A stretch of DNA of 34,404 nt from Collinsella vaginalis (GCF_900176655.1 NZ_LT838843.1:439815-474218); one strand, 5' to 3'; counted from the stretch's first letter, positions 1-8,580 are shown. The notes: generated from the sequence alone by a model not told the origin. A program made the numbers and translations.

Positions 1-34
1 GGGGGAGGCATATCTCATCGCAGGGCCTTGATAC

Positions 35-52
35 CTTACATACACCTTACAC
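35..52 (+). promoter_or_regulatory. Candidate PhoP box ahead of the phosphate permease
   Basis: Two direct repeats, TTACAT (36-41) and TTACAC (47-52), are separated by 5 bases, giving an 11-bp period. This matches the repeat format of PhoP boxes in Gram-positive bacteria (TT-ACA hexamers every 11 bp). It lies about 70-95 bp upstream of a phosphate transporter, which fits phosphate-responsive control. Only two hexamers are clear, so the call rests on spacing and context. Confidence 0.35.
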
Positions 53-146
53 AGTAATTAAAGGGTATGGAGAGTGTCAGCTATCTGTTAATGCTATCCT
101 GTCGGTTGTCTGCCGATGGGTGGCTTCCGCATGTACGGCGGCCGTC

Positions 147-1217
147 ATGAGAAGAAAGCGATCGATTTTGGACGTTTCGCTCGCGTACTTTGTCCAGCAG
201 GTGCTCTCATCGCCCATGTTGGCCATCACCGTCGCCCTCACCCTCGGCGTCATCTTCGTCAACGGTTGGACCGATGCCCCCAACGCCATAGCAACCTGCG
301 TGACCACACGCTGCATGCGCGTCCGCCCGGCGATCATCATGAGCGCCGTCTTCAACTTCTTCGGCGTGCTCATCATGACCCACATCAACGCGAGCGTGGC
401 CTCCACGATCTCCAACATGGTCGATTTCGGCGCCGACACGCATATGGCGCTCGTGGCCCTCTGCGCCGCCCTGTTCTCCATCGTGGTCTACAGCGTGACC
501 GCGGCGAAGTTCGGCATCCCCACCTCCGAGAGCCATAGCCTGATCGCCGGTCTCACGGGTGCCGCGATCGCGCTCGGCGGCGCGGGCGGTGTGAACATGG
601 ACGAGTGGGCCAAGGTCCTCTACGGCCTCGTGCTCTCGCTGGTGGGCGGTTTCATCTTCGGTTTCGTGGTCTGCAAGGCCGTGACCGTGCTCTGCGCGAG
701 TCTCGACCGCCGGCGGGCCAACGTCTTCTTCAAGTACGCCCAGATATTCGGCGCCGCGGCGATGAGCTTCATGCACGGCGCCCAGGACGGCCAGAAGTTC
801 ATCGGGGTCCTCTTCCTCGGCATGGCCTTCGCCAACGGCCAACCGAGCGTGGAGGGCGTGATCATCCCCGTGTGGCTGATGCTGCTCTGCTCGACGATGA
901 TGGGCGTGGGTACCTCGGTGGGCGGTGAGGGCATCATCAAGTCCGTGGGAATGGACATGGTGAAGCTCGAGAAGTACCAGGGGTTCTCGGCCGATCTCGC
1001 AAGCTCGCTGTCGCTCTTGGCCATGACGCTCACCGGCATCCCCGTCTCCACGACGCATGTGAAGACGAGCGCGATCATGGGCGTCGGCGCGGTCAAGCGG
1101 CTCTCGGCCATCAATTTCTCCGTCGTGAAGGACATGATGCTCACCTGGGTGTTCACCTTCCCGGGCTGCGGCCTCATCAGCTTCCTCATGGCGCGACTTT
1201 TCATCCTGTTCTTCTGA
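147..1217 (+). CDS. pit: Inorganic phosphate permease, PiT family
   Basis: Integral membrane protein of about 356 residues that imports inorganic phosphate, in this family usually as a metal-phosphate complex driven by the proton or sodium gradient. The N-terminal half has the PiT signature NGWTDAPNAIATCVTTR. A second half-repeat contains MHGAQDGQKFIGVL and later GIPVSTTHVKTSAIMG; the two related halves are typical of PiT proteins. About ten hydrophobic segments are visible. The start is uncertain: ATG at 147 is used, but an in-frame GTG at 120 adds nine residues and neither has a good ribosome binding site. The next gene, a DUF47/PhoU-like protein, follows 45 bp downstream, the usual PiT-DUF47 operon. 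A PhoP-box-like repeat lies upstream. Confidence 0.92.
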   Translation: MRRKRSILDVSLAYFVQQVLSSPMLAITVALTLGVIFVNGWTDAPNAIATCVTTRCMRVRPAIIMSAVFNFFGVLIMTHINASVASTISNMVDFGADTHMALVALCAALFSIVVYSVTAAKFGIPTSESHSLIAGLTGAAIALGGAGGVNMDEWAKVLYGLVLSLVGGFIFGFVVCKAVTVLCASLDRRRANVFFKYAQIFGAAAMSFMHGAQDGQKFIGVLFLGMAFANGQPSVEGVIIPVWLMLLCSTMMGVGTSVGGEGIIKSVGMDMVKLEKYQGFSADLASSLSLLAMTLTGIPVSTTHVKTSAIMGVGAVKRLSAINFSVVKDMMLTWVFTFPGCGLISFLMARLFILFF

Positions 1218-1262
1218 CGCGGCGACGCGCATCCGACCTGACCGTTCACGAGGGGGACACTT

Positions 1263-1889
1263 ATGGCAAAGAAATCCGACGAGTTCTACTTCGACACCTT
1301 CATCGCCTGCGCGGATATCGCCAACCGCGCGGCCAAACTGCTGCTCGACATCATGGAGAACTTCGATCCCGCGGCGATCGACGGTGCCCTGGAGCGGATG
1401 CACGCCCTTGAGAACGAGGGCGACGAACGAAACCACGAGATCTCCGATGCGCTGGTCACGGCCTTCATCACCCCGATCGAGCGTGAGGACATCGCGACGT
1501 TGGCCGAGCGCCTCGACGCGGTGACCGATCACCTCGAGGGGGTCCTCCACCGCATCTACTTCACGAATGTGCAGGAGATCCGCCCGAGCGCCCTGAAGAT
1601 GGCCCGCAAGCTCGTGGAGGGGTCCGAGAGCCTGGCCGCCCTCGTGCGCGAGCTGCCGCGTTTCAAGCGGTCGAAGACCCTGCGTGAGCAGGTGGTGGCC
1701 GTCAACGCCATCGAGGAGCAGTGCGACCGCATCTACATCGAGTCCATGCGTGAGCTGCACACGGATCCCGCGCTCGAGACCCTGACGGTCATCTCCTGGC
1801 GCGACGTGTACACCTTCCTTGAGATCACCGCCGATAGCATGGAGGGCGTCGCCGAGACCATCGAGAACGTGGTGATGGCGAACAGCTGA
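1263..1889 (+). CDS. DUF47/PhoU-like phosphate transport regulator
   Basis: 208-residue soluble, mainly helical protein of the DUF47 (TIGR00153, UPF0111) family, distantly related to PhoU. The family is typically encoded next to PiT permeases and is thought to modulate them. It is rich in acidic helices, with the repeated feature of E/D-rich metal-site segments such as HALENEGDERNHEIS near residues 45-60 and AINAIEEQC-like NAIEEQCDRIY near 150, as in PhoU-type three-helix bundles. The start ATG is preceded by a GAGGGGG ribosome site. It is probably co-transcribed with the permease 45 bp upstream. No obvious terminator follows. Confidence 0.9.
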   Translation: MAKKSDEFYFDTFIACADIANRAAKLLLDIMENFDPAAIDGALERMHALENEGDERNHEISDALVTAFITPIEREDIATLAERLDAVTDHLEGVLHRIYFTNVQEIRPSALKMARKLVEGSESLAALVRELPRFKRSKTLREQVVAVNAIEEQCDRIYIESMRELHTDPALETLTVISWRDVYTFLEITADSMEGVAETIENVVMANS

Positions 1890-2074
1890 GGCCGTCTGCG
1901 GTCGCCGGGCGCGCTTCCGGCAGGGCCCGTTTCAGCAGGTTGTCTGACGGCATTGTTGCGTTCAGGGGCGACCCGCTCTTGGCTTGCGGTTATCCGTTTC
2001 GTCGACCGGTGCGCTCCAGGATGCCGAGTGCGCTCATCGAGAACCGGTGGAAAACCACTCGCCGTCCCCGTGCG

Positions 2075-2083
2075 TGCTACAAT
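2075..2083 (+). promoter_or_regulatory. Extended -10 promoter of RNase P RNA
   Basis: TGC followed by TACAAT (2078-2083) forms an extended -10 element 7 bases before the first base of the RNase P P1 helix (2091). No good -35 hexamer is seen, which is acceptable for an extended -10 promoter. Confidence 0.6.
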
Positions 2084-2090
2084 GCCCTTC

Positions 2091-2456
2091 GCGAAGCGGG
2101 CCAGACGGTCGCGCGACCCGATGGGCCCGTCCCATCCGGGCGTGAGGAAAGTCCGGGCTCCATAGGGCAGGATGCCGGCTAACGGCCGGGCGGAGTGATC
2201 CGACGGAAAGCGCCGCAGAAAAGAAGACTCCCACTGGCGGGTGACTGTTAAGGGAAAAGCTGAAACGGTGGTGTAAGAGACCACCAGCGTCGTGGCAACA
2301 CGGCGGCTTGGCAAGCCCCATCCGGAGCAAGCGCAAATAGGAACGCGATGGGTCGGCCCGGCCCGCGTTCGGGTAGCGTGCGAAGAACCGTGCGGTGACG
2401 CACGGGCAAGATAAATGATCGTCCGCGACAGAACCCGGCTTATCGGCCCGCTTCGC
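2091..2456 (+). ncRNA. rnpB: RNase P RNA, bacterial class A
   Basis: Catalytic RNA that, with RnpA, removes 5' leaders from tRNA precursors. The universal 5' core GAGGAAAGTCCGGGCTCC occurs at 2144-2161 and the 3' core ACAGAACCCGGCTTAT at 2428-2443; these form P4 and its flanks. The ends are set by a perfect 12-bp P1 helix pairing 2091-2102 with 2445-2456. Internal GGTGTAAGAGACCACC (about 2269-2284) is the usual P10-P12 region. The length of 366 nt is normal for type A RNase P RNA. An extended -10 promoter sits just upstream. Confidence 0.96.
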
Positions 2457-2510
2457 TTCTTTGAGGATTCCCGCGCCGCAACAGCGGCGCCGCCGACCCG
2501 AGGAGGGCCG

Positions 2511-3146
2511 ATGGGAAGCTATGTCACCGTGCGATCGGGCCTCGAGGTCACCGGCGAGGTGGAGGACCGGCGCAGCCGCTTTATCGCCCATCTCACGCAC
2601 ATCGAGTCGGAGGAGGGCGCTGCCAAGCATCTCGTCGAGGTGCGCGCCCGGCACTACGACGCCCGGCGCAACGTCCCCGCTTGGATCCTCGCGGATGGCC
2701 GCGAGCGGGCGAGCGATGACGGCGAACCGCAGCGCACGAGCGGCCTTCCGACCCTCGAGGCCCTGCGGGGCGCCGGCCTTCGGGACGTGTCCTGTGTGAC
2801 CACGCGATACTTCGGGGGGACCCTGCTCGGCCCGGGCGGGCTCGTCCGCGCCTACACGGCCGCGGCGCAGGCGGCCATCGAAACGGCCCGTGCCACCGGC
2901 GGGCTCGTCGAGATGACGAGCGTGGTCCCGGTTGACCTGAGGCTTCCGTATGCAGATTACGATCGGGTACTCGACCTGGCCTCACGCTGCGGTGGAAAGG
3001 TCGCAGGGACCGAGTACGCTGCTGACATCGCACTGCACCTGGTGTTTCGAGCGGAGGAGGAGGCGGCCTTCCTCAGTTCCTTACGCGAGCTCCTCGCGGG
3101 ACGCGGTGATGCCGTTGTGGGTCCGGCGCAGTTCGCTGAGTTCTAG
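2511..3146 (+). CDS. YigZ/IMPACT family protein (UPF0029)
   Basis: 211-residue protein of the YigZ/IMPACT family. The N-terminal UPF0029 domain is clear: DRRSRFIAHLTHI near residue 20, DDGEPQRTSGLP near 70 and the signature TTRYFGGTLLGPGGLVRAY near 95-115. The C-terminal part resembles the DUF1949 ferredoxin-like domain. The eukaryotic relative IMPACT modulates GCN2; the bacterial role is not established, with links to translation and ribosome suggested. The ATG at 2511 is preceded by GAGGAGGG at ideal spacing. An in-frame upstream ATG at 2415 would start inside the RNase P RNA and is rejected. It stands alone between rnpB and a gene-free stretch. Confidence 0.9.
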   Translation: MGSYVTVRSGLEVTGEVEDRRSRFIAHLTHIESEEGAAKHLVEVRARHYDARRNVPAWILADGRERASDDGEPQRTSGLPTLEALRGAGLRDVSCVTTRYFGGTLLGPGGLVRAYTAAAQAAIETARATGGLVEMTSVVPVDLRLPYADYDRVLDLASRCGGKVAGTEYAADIALHLVFRAEEEAAFLSSLRELLAGRGDAVVGPAQFAEF

Positions 3147-3392
3147 GGACGGCTCGTTCTCTATCTCTTTCTTGGTGTTGCCCGCCTCTTATTGACAAAT
3201 CGTAGCTGTGTCCTGCACACAGAAAGCTGATCGCATTGTTTCTGCGGGCTCCAGTTTGCTATGGGATTTGCTAGTCCGGCAGCCTATGGACTCGTCTCCG
3301 GCCCCAAGTTTCCTATGATTTCATTTTTATGTATAAATATCATTAATTATTGAAATATTGGAAACGCATATTTATGAGGTTGAGTCGCGCTA

Positions 3393-3570
3393 GTAGAAAA
3401 TGTCAGATCTGAGTCGTTTCAGACCGACACGCCTCGAAGTGTCTTCAACAAATCATACGATATTACGAATGTGTTATCTAATTAAGAGGAGCAATGGGCG
3501 CTCAGGCCAGGCAGCCACATGAAAACGGGCTCCTCGTGCCATGTATGGACTCAGATCTGACATTTTCTAC
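3393..3570. mobile_element. Putative IS630-type MITE (178 bp, no ORF)
   Basis: A perfect inverted repeat joins 3390-3415 and 3548-3573 (26 bp each, including the CTAG at both outer ends). The repeat reads CTAG, then TAGAAAATGTCAGATC, then TGAGTC. If the TA in each CTAG is the target duplication (3391-3392 and 3571-3572), the element is 178 bp with 23-bp perfect terminal repeats and no coding potential. IS630/Tc1-mariner elements are known to insert at CTAG and duplicate TA. The 132-bp interior has lower GC than neighbouring genes. No transposase is present in the window, so it would be non-autonomous. Confidence 0.6.
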
Positions 3571-3645
3571 TAGGCAGGTGAGCCGACCGCTTCCATCGCG
3601 TCCCTCACGCGACTGAGCACGCACCTTCCTCTATCTAACGGCACA

Positions 3646-3681
3646 AAAAGGGGCCGAACGCCCGGGCGTCCGGTCCCTTTT
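3646..3681. terminator. Bidirectional rho-independent terminator
   Basis: AAAAGGGGCCG-ACGCCC pairs with GGGCGT-CGGTCCCTTTT, an 18-bp stem with one mismatch and a wobble, A-tract on the left and T-tract on the right. It lies directly downstream of mscL (minus strand) and can stop transcription from either side. Confidence 0.8.
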
Positions 3682-3746
3682 GACCTAACCGCGCTGCGGC
3701 TCTGACTCGCCTTGCGGTGACGGTTGATGCAACGGCGTATGCGCCC

Positions 3747-4220
3747 CTACTCCTGGGGATTCGTGTACCCGGGCAGCTTGGCCGTGCAATGCGGACAGCG
3801 CGTGGCGTCGTCGGCGATGTCGCTCTTGCAATAGGGGCAGGTGCGGATCACCGGCGCCGCCTCTTCGGCGACCTTCTTCGCGAGCCCGGCCTTGGCCGCC
3901 GCTGCATCCTTCATCTGGCGGAACGAGTTCACGCTCTTCACGATCGCGAACACCGCGGCCGCGGTGATGAGGAAGTTGATGATCGCGGAGATGAAGGCGC
4001 TGAAATCGAGGATGTTCCCGTTAAGGTCGATCGAGAGCCCCGGGACCCCGGCGGCGCCGCCGGTGACGAACGAGATGAGCGGCTGCACGAGGTTCGTCAC
4101 GAGCGAGTTCACGACGGCGGTGAACGCGCCGCCGACGATGATGCCGACCGCGAGGTCGAGCACGTTGCCGCGGCTGATGAACTCGCCGAACTCCTGGATG
4201 ATGGTCTTCTTCTTTGCCAT
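3747..4220 (-). CDS. mscL: Large-conductance mechanosensitive channel MscL with C-terminal zinc ribbon
   Basis: 157-residue membrane channel that opens under membrane tension to release solutes during osmotic down-shock. The MscL N-terminus is evident: EFGEFISRGNVLDLAVGIIVGGAFTAVVNSL (read as two adjoining segments), giving the amphipathic helix and pore-lining TM1; TM2 follows at ISAIINFLITAAAVFAIV. The C-terminus carries a CPYC-(11)-CPHC zinc-ribbon motif instead of ending after the cytoplasmic helix, a variant seen in some Gram-positive MscL proteins. The ATG at 4220 has an AAAGGA ribosome site; in-frame codons further upstream are a spurious extension. It is transcribed divergently from xpt and ends before a bidirectional terminator. 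Confidence 0.95.
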   Translation of the reverse strand: MAKKKTIIQEFGEFISRGNVLDLAVGIIVGGAFTAVVNSLVTNLVQPLISFVTGGAAGVPGLSIDLNGNILDFSAFISAIINFLITAAAVFAIVKSVNSFRQMKDAAAAKAGLAKKVAEEAAPVIRTCPYCKSDIADDATRCPHCTAKLPGYTNPQE

Positions 4221-4331
4221 GACCGGTCCTTTCGCGCATGGTGTCTGGTACCGCCCGCAGGCGCTGCCCCTATGGTAAACGGACGCGCCCACCGAGGACA
4301 ACCCAACACCGGCCCGGCTGCGCGGTGACCG

Positions 4332-4340
4332 TGGTATCCT
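4332..4340 (+). promoter_or_regulatory. Possible extended -10 promoter for xpt
   Basis: TGG followed by TATCCT (4335-4340) fits an extended -10 element about 50 bp before the xpt start. No strong -35 is visible. No purine riboswitch core was recognised in the leader. Confidence 0.3.
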
Positions 4341-4388
4341 GCTTGACTGAAATGCAACGGCCGCGTACCACGAGGGGGAAGCTGCGTC

Positions 4389-4967
4389 ATGAGGGAGCTC
4401 GAGGAGTGCATCGTCGCGGAGGGGATCGTCAAACCCCAGGGGGTGCTCAAGGTCGACGCCTTCCTGAACCACCAGTGTGATACGGAGCTCTTCGATCACA
4501 TGGGCGCCGTGTGGGCCCGGCTCTTCGCCGACGCCCCCATCAACAAGATCCTCACCATCGAGGCCTCGGGCATCGGAATCGCCTGCGTCGCGGCGCGCCA
4601 CTTCGGCAACGCCCCCGTGGTCTTCGCCAAGAAGGCCCAGTCCATCAACCTCGACGGCGATCAGTACGCCACAACCATCTACTCCTACACCAAGCAGAGG
4701 GAGTTCCCGGTCATCGTCGGCAGACGGTTCCTGTCGCCCGACGACCATGTCCTGATCCTCGACGACTTCCTAGCCAACGGGTACGCGCTCGAGGGCCTCA
4801 TCGGGCTCTGCGATTTCGCGGGGGCGCATGTCGAGGGCATCGGCATCGCGATCGAGAAGCTCTTCCAGGGCGGGGGAGACCGCCTGCGCTCCCGCGGCTA
4901 CCGCGTGGAGAGCCTCGCCCGCATCCAGAGCATGGACGGTGAGACCGGTGCCATCGTCTTCGCCTGA
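4389..4967 (+). CDS. xpt: Xanthine phosphoribosyltransferase
   Basis: 192-residue cytoplasmic enzyme converting xanthine and PRPP to XMP for purine salvage. The type I PRTase PRPP loop [11 protein letters not shown] is at residues 121-131. The N-terminus has the Xpt pattern of [17 protein letters not shown] near 54-70 and [12 protein letters not shown] near 78-90. Length is normal for Xpt (about 190). The ATG follows a GAGGGGGAAG ribosome site. Its 3' end overlaps the following CLC transporter gene by about 20 bp, suggesting translational coupling of two functionally unrelated genes. Confidence 0.95.
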   Translation: MRELEECIVAEGIVKPQGVLKVDAFLNHQCDTELFDHMGAVWARLFADAPINKILTIEASGIGIACVAARHFGNAPVVFAKKAQSINLDGDQYATTIYSYTKQREFPVIVGRRFLSPDDHVLILDDFLANGYALEGLIGLCDFAGAHVEGIGIAIEKLFQGGGDRLRSRGYRVESLARIQSMDGETGAIVFA

Positions 4968-6465
4968 TAGCGCCGCGCACCGCGCCCGCCTGTCCTTTCC
5001 CGCGCCGTTGCGCGCGAGCGGTGCCCGCTTCAGGCTTGACACCACACGTGACCTCAGGAACCTGCGCGAGAGCGCGCGATTGCTCATGCTGGTCCTGCTC
5101 GTCTCCGTCCTTATGGGCGCCGCCGCCTGGGCCTTCCTCACCTCGCTGAAGCTCGTGACCGAGGCCCGTGAGGGCCAGACCCTCCTGTTCCTGCTGCTTC
5201 CCGTGGTGGGTGTCGCGACGGCATGGCTCTACCACGAGCACGGCCTTCTGGCCTCGAGGGGCAACAACCTGGTGATCGAGAGCGCCACCACCGGCCGCCT
5301 GATCCATGCGCGCATGGCGGTCCTGACCTTCGCCTGTTCCGTCGCCACGCACCTGGCTGGCGGATCGGCAGGCCGAGAGGGCACGGCGGTGCAGATCGGC
5401 GGCACCATCGCGAGCAATGTGAGCGGTGCCTTCCACCTCAACCGGTACGACCATCACGACTTGCTCCTCGCGGGCATCTCCGCGGCGTTCGGAGCCGTTT
5501 TCGGCACCCCGCTCGCCGGGGCGTTCTTCGGCATGGAGATGTGCTTCGTCGGCAAGCTCGAGTACAGTGTGGCCCTCTACTGCCTGGTCGCCTCGTTCAC
5601 GGGGGACGCCGTCGCGCGCGCTCTCGGCGTCGGTCATGCCTTCCAGATGATCCCCAGCGTGCCGGCGCTCGACATGCGCACGATCGCGCTCTCAGTCGCA
5701 GCGGGCGTGGTCTTCGGTGTCGTCGCCCGGCTCTTCTCGGCCGCCATCCGCGAGGTCAAGCGCCTTTACGCACGCATCCCTGCTCACTACCTGGTGCGCG
5801 CCCTCATCGGCGCGGCCGTGCTTCTCGCCGTCTTCGTCGTGACAGGTCTGCAGCGCCTCGGCGGGCTCTCCGAGTGGATGGTCGAGGCCGGGTTTGCGGG
5901 CACATCCAACCCCTTCGATGTGGCGGCGAAGCTCGGGCTCACGGCCCTGACCCTCGGCGCAGGCTTCCAGGGTGGCGAGGTCACGCCGCTCTTCGACATC
6001 GGCGCATCCCTCGGGGGCTGGTTGGGGACGGTCGCCGGGATGCAGCCGACGCTGCCCGCGGCCCTCGGCATGGTCGGCGTCTTCGGCGCGGCGCTGAACG
6101 TGCCCGTCACGGCCATCATGCTCGGCATCGACATGTTCGGTGGCGCGGCGACCCCCTATATTGTGACCGTGACCTTCATCGCGTACCTCGTCGCCGGACA
6201 TCGCGGCGTGTATCCCGCCCAGCGTATTGTCACGCCCAAGCGCCGTTCCCTCTCGGTCGACGCCGAGCACACGGTTGAGGAGGTCCTCGCCGAGCGGGCC
6301 GCCGCCGTGGCCGATGCGCACGCCGCGGTCAGCGCCGTCGCATCCGAAGAGCCCGCTGCCGACGGATCGCAGGCTCCCGCTCCGGCAACTGTCGGGAAGC
6401 AGGCCGGTTCAAACGCTGACGACTCCCCGGCGGCTCCCGCGTCCACGCAGCCTCCCGCCCTGTAA
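4948..6465 (+). CDS. CLC-family antiporter, fluoride-type (CLC-F) signatures
   Basis: About 505-residue membrane protein of the CLC family. The usual chloride-site motif GSGIP is replaced by GNNLV (residues 105-109). The gate motif GREGP is GREGT (142-146, gating glutamate E144). The GxFxP motif is GGEVTP (342-347). These substitutions are those described for CLC-F fluoride/proton antiporters, so export of cytoplasmic fluoride is the likely role. Conserved [13 protein letters not shown] and [16 protein letters not shown] segments confirm the CLC fold. The last ~80 residues are Ala/Pro-rich and probably disordered. The start is uncertain: GTG at 4948 inside the xpt end is chosen for a GGTGAG site just upstream; TTG codons further in are alternatives. 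No fluoride riboswitch was recognised. Confidence 0.85.
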   Translation: MPSSSPDSAAHRARLSFPAPLRASGARFRLDTTRDLRNLRESARLLMLVLLVSVLMGAAAWAFLTSLKLVTEAREGQTLLFLLLPVVGVATAWLYHEHGLLASRGNNLVIESATTGRLIHARMAVLTFACSVATHLAGGSAGREGTAVQIGGTIASNVSGAFHLNRYDHHDLLLAGISAAFGAVFGTPLAGAFFGMEMCFVGKLEYSVALYCLVASFTGDAVARALGVGHAFQMIPSVPALDMRTIALSVAAGVVFGVVARLFSAAIREVKRLYARIPAHYLVRALIGAAVLLAVFVVTGLQRLGGLSEWMVEAGFAGTSNPFDVAAKLGLTALTLGAGFQGGEVTPLFDIGASLGGWLGTVAGMQPTLPAALGMVGVFGAALNVPVTAIMLGIDMFGGAATPYIVTVTFIAYLVAGHRGVYPAQRIVTPKRRSLSVDAEHTVEEVLAERAAAVADAHAAVSAVASEEPAADGSQAPAPATVGKQAGSNADDSPAAPASTQPPAL

Positions 6466-6631
6466 GACGCCTGTCGCACAGCTTCGCCCCCAGGTCGCTT
6501 GGCCCCACGCCGTCGCATCAGCGCCGCCCATCGCCGGATCCCGCACCGTTGTCGGAAACATGACGCACTATACTTGTCCGAGGATATTCTCATGCGAGAA
6601 CCGCATGCGCCGTCGGTGAAAGGGGACCGAA

Positions 6632-7894
6632 ATGCCTGAGAACATGCTGCCGTTGGAGGATGCCCAGGCGATCCTCCTCAGCCACATCGAGCCGACCCCG
6701 GTGATCGAGGTGCCCGTCTGGCGGGCCCAGGGGCTCCCGGTCGCCCGCGACATCGTCACGGATATCGACCTCTCCCCATTCGCCAACAGCGCGATGGACG
6801 GATACGCCGTTCGCGCTGCCGACCTCGCTCGGGCCTCCGCAGACCAGCCGGTGACCCTGACGGTTGTGGGCCATGAGGCGGCCGGGCATGTCTTCGCAGG
6901 TGCGGTCGAGGCCGGGCAGGCGGTGCGCATCATGACGGGCGCTCCGGTGCCGGCGGGCGCCGATGCCGTGGTGAAGTACGAGATCGTGACGGTCTCGGGC
7001 GGTGACGGCAACGAGGGCTCGCAGGTGACCTTCACCGAACCTGCGCGCGTGGGCGACAACATCCGCGAGGCGGGCCTCGAGGCGCGTGCGGGCGAGGTCG
7101 TCGTGCATGCCGGCGAGGTCCTGACGCCGGCTGGATGCGGCCTCGTGGCCTCGGCGGGTGCTGCGACGGCGCCGGTGCACACCGCTCCCCGTATCGGCGT
7201 GATCTCGCTCGGCACCGAGCTCGTGGCCCCCGGCGACCTCCCGGATCGCGGTCAGATCCGCGACTCGAACTCGAGCGCCCTGATGGCGTCTGCGGTGGCC
7301 GCCGGCGCTGAGCCTGAGTTCTTCGGTATCGCTGCGGACGACGCGGACGAGATCGAGGGCCTCATCCGCCGTGCGGCCGCGTCCTGCGACTTCGTGATCA
7401 CGAGCGGCGGCGCGTCGGCGGGGGACTACGACTTCGTGACAGGCCTCATCGAGCGCGAGGGCGAGGTCCTCTTCGACCGCATCGCGATGAAGCCCGGCAA
7501 GGCCATCACCTTCGGCATCTTCGCCGGGAAACCCTTCCTCGGGCTTTCCGGGAACCCCGCGGCGGCTGTCGTCGGCTTCGAGATGCTCGCGCGGCCGGCC
7601 ATCCGCAAGATGCTCGGGCATCCCGTGCTCCCAAGGCCCCGTCAGACGGCCCGTATCGCCCATGATGTGCGCAAGCGCGGTCCTCGGCGGTTCTACAACC
7701 GTGCCCGCGTGGAGCGCGATGCGGCCACCGGCGAGCTCACGGTCACCGAGGCGCGCAGCCAGAACTCCGCCCTGCTCTCAACCATGCAGGCGGCGAACTG
7801 CCTCCTCGAGATCGCCGAGGACTCGAAGGGGCTCAAGGCGGGCGACGAGGTGTCGTGCCTCCGCCTGGACATCGATGAGGGCACGGTGCTCTAG
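6632..7894 (+). CDS. moeA: Molybdopterin molybdenumtransferase MoeA
   Basis: 420-residue cytoplasmic enzyme that inserts molybdate into adenylylated molybdopterin to make molybdenum cofactor. Family motifs: FANSAMDGYAVRA near residue 50-62, TGAPVPAGADAVV near 105-117, RDSNSSAL near 210, SGGASAGDYDFV near 257-268, KPGKAITFGIF near 287-297 and LSGNPAAAV near 303-311. Full length for MoeA. The ATG is preceded by AAAGGGGA. The next gene, mogA, begins 38 bp downstream, so the two cofactor steps are probably one operon. A TATACT hexamer (6569-6574) may be the -10 element; the -35 is unclear. Confidence 0.96.
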   Translation: MPENMLPLEDAQAILLSHIEPTPVIEVPVWRAQGLPVARDIVTDIDLSPFANSAMDGYAVRAADLARASADQPVTLTVVGHEAAGHVFAGAVEAGQAVRIMTGAPVPAGADAVVKYEIVTVSGGDGNEGSQVTFTEPARVGDNIREAGLEARAGEVVVHAGEVLTPAGCGLVASAGAATAPVHTAPRIGVISLGTELVAPGDLPDRGQIRDSNSSALMASAVAAGAEPEFFGIAADDADEIEGLIRRAAASCDFVITSGGASAGDYDFVTGLIEREGEVLFDRIAMKPGKAITFGIFAGKPFLGLSGNPAAAVVGFEMLARPAIRKMLGHPVLPRPRQTARIAHDVRKRGPRRFYNRARVERDAATGELTVTEARSQNSALLSTMQAANCLLEIAEDSKGLKAGDEVSCLRLDIDEGTVL

Positions 7895-7932
7895 CACCGG
7901 TTCAAGAATGCATGGGAGTGAAAGGGGAGGAT

Positions 7933-8406
7933 ATGGACATCGGGTTTGCGATCGTGACGGCGAGCGACACCCGCGGTCTCACGGAGGATGAGGCGGGCGC
8001 GGCCTTAGGCTCGCTCATCGCCGAGGCGGGATGGCGGGTCGTCGAACATGTGGTGGTGCCCGACGACGTGCGTGCCATCGGGGACGCCATCGTGCACGCG
8101 GCCGATGAAGCCGGCGCGAACATCATCTTGACCTGCGGCGGCACGGGCCTCTCGCTGCGCGATGTGACTCCTGAGGCGACACGCGCGGTCTGCGACCGGG
8201 AGGTCCCGGGGATCGCCGAGGCCATACGGGCATATTCCATGACGAAGACGCGCCGCGCGATGCTCTCGCGGGCCATCTGCATGCAGCGGGGCCCGGTGCT
8301 CGTGATCAACTTCCCGGGCTCCACCAAGGCGGCGCGGGAGAGCTGGGAGGGCTGCGCCGACCAGCTCGAGCATGCGATGAAGATGACGGCGGGCGGAGGC
8401 CACTGA
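7933..8406 (+). CDS. mogA: Molybdopterin adenylyltransferase, MogA/MoaB family
   Basis: 157-residue cytoplasmic protein that adenylylates molybdopterin, the step before MoeA. The molybdopterin-binding motif TCGGTGLSLRDVTPEAT lies near residues 67-83. Other family features are IVTASDTRG at the N-terminus and VLVINFPGSTKAARE near 126-140. The ATG at 7933 is chosen because AGGGG lies 5 bases upstream; an in-frame ATG at 7912 would add seven residues with no ribosome site. MoaB and MogA cannot be separated by eye. A strong terminator overlaps the stop region, ending the moeA-mogA unit. Confidence 0.92.
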   Translation: MDIGFAIVTASDTRGLTEDEAGAALGSLIAEAGWRVVEHVVVPDDVRAIGDAIVHAADEAGANIILTCGGTGLSLRDVTPEATRAVCDREVPGIAEAIRAYSMTKTRRAMLSRAICMQRGPVLVINFPGSTKAARESWEGCADQLEHAMKMTAGGGH

Positions 8407-8431
8407 CGCCTGTCGTACAGGCGTCGGTTTT
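8405..8431 (+). terminator. Rho-independent terminator after mogA
   Basis: GACGCCTG (8405-8412) pairs perfectly with CAGGCGTC (8418-8425) around a 5-base loop, followed by GGTTTT. It separates moeA-mogA from modA. Confidence 0.8.
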
Positions 8432-8550
8432 CGAGTTCTCGGCATCCTGGGCGCACAACGCGGCCCTGAGGAAACCATCTGGTCAGCGCCGCGTGAAGAG
8501 GATGATCGCGTTGCGCCCCCTGCCGTGTTGCCGCGCTTCTCTCCCATCAC

Positions 8551-8580
8551 TTGTCCTCATTATTCTCAATGGAATATAAT
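8551..8580 (+). promoter_or_regulatory. Promoter of modA with overlapping dyad
   Basis: TTGTCC (8551-8556) and TATAAT (8575-8580) are 18 bases apart, a good sigma-A-type promoter about 60 bp before modA. An imperfect dyad, ATTATTC ... GAATATAAT, covers the spacer and the -10 and could be an operator, for example for a molybdate-responsive repressor. No match to the E. coli ModE box was established. Confidence 0.65.

Noticed and set aside
207-1760. Long minus-strand open frame opposite the phosphate genes
   Set aside because: His/Asp/Arg/Glu-rich composition typical of an antisense shadow in GC-rich DNA; the plus strand has two clear families.
3192-3223. Promoter TTGACA and hairpin CTGTGT-ACACAG after the YigZ-family gene
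   Set aside because: TTGACA at 3192 has no -10 hexamer at proper spacing, and the short hairpin has no T-tract.
4221-4388. Purine or fluoride riboswitch before xpt
   Set aside because: No recognisable conserved core of either class was found in the leader.
4221-4748. N-terminal extension of MscL to 333 residues
   Set aside because: It is antisense to xpt; MscL begins normally at ATG 4220 with a ribosome site.
6466-6631. Molybdenum cofactor riboswitch before moeA
   Set aside because: The leader is 165 nt, but no conserved Moco-riboswitch core was recognised by eye; a covariance scan would settle it.
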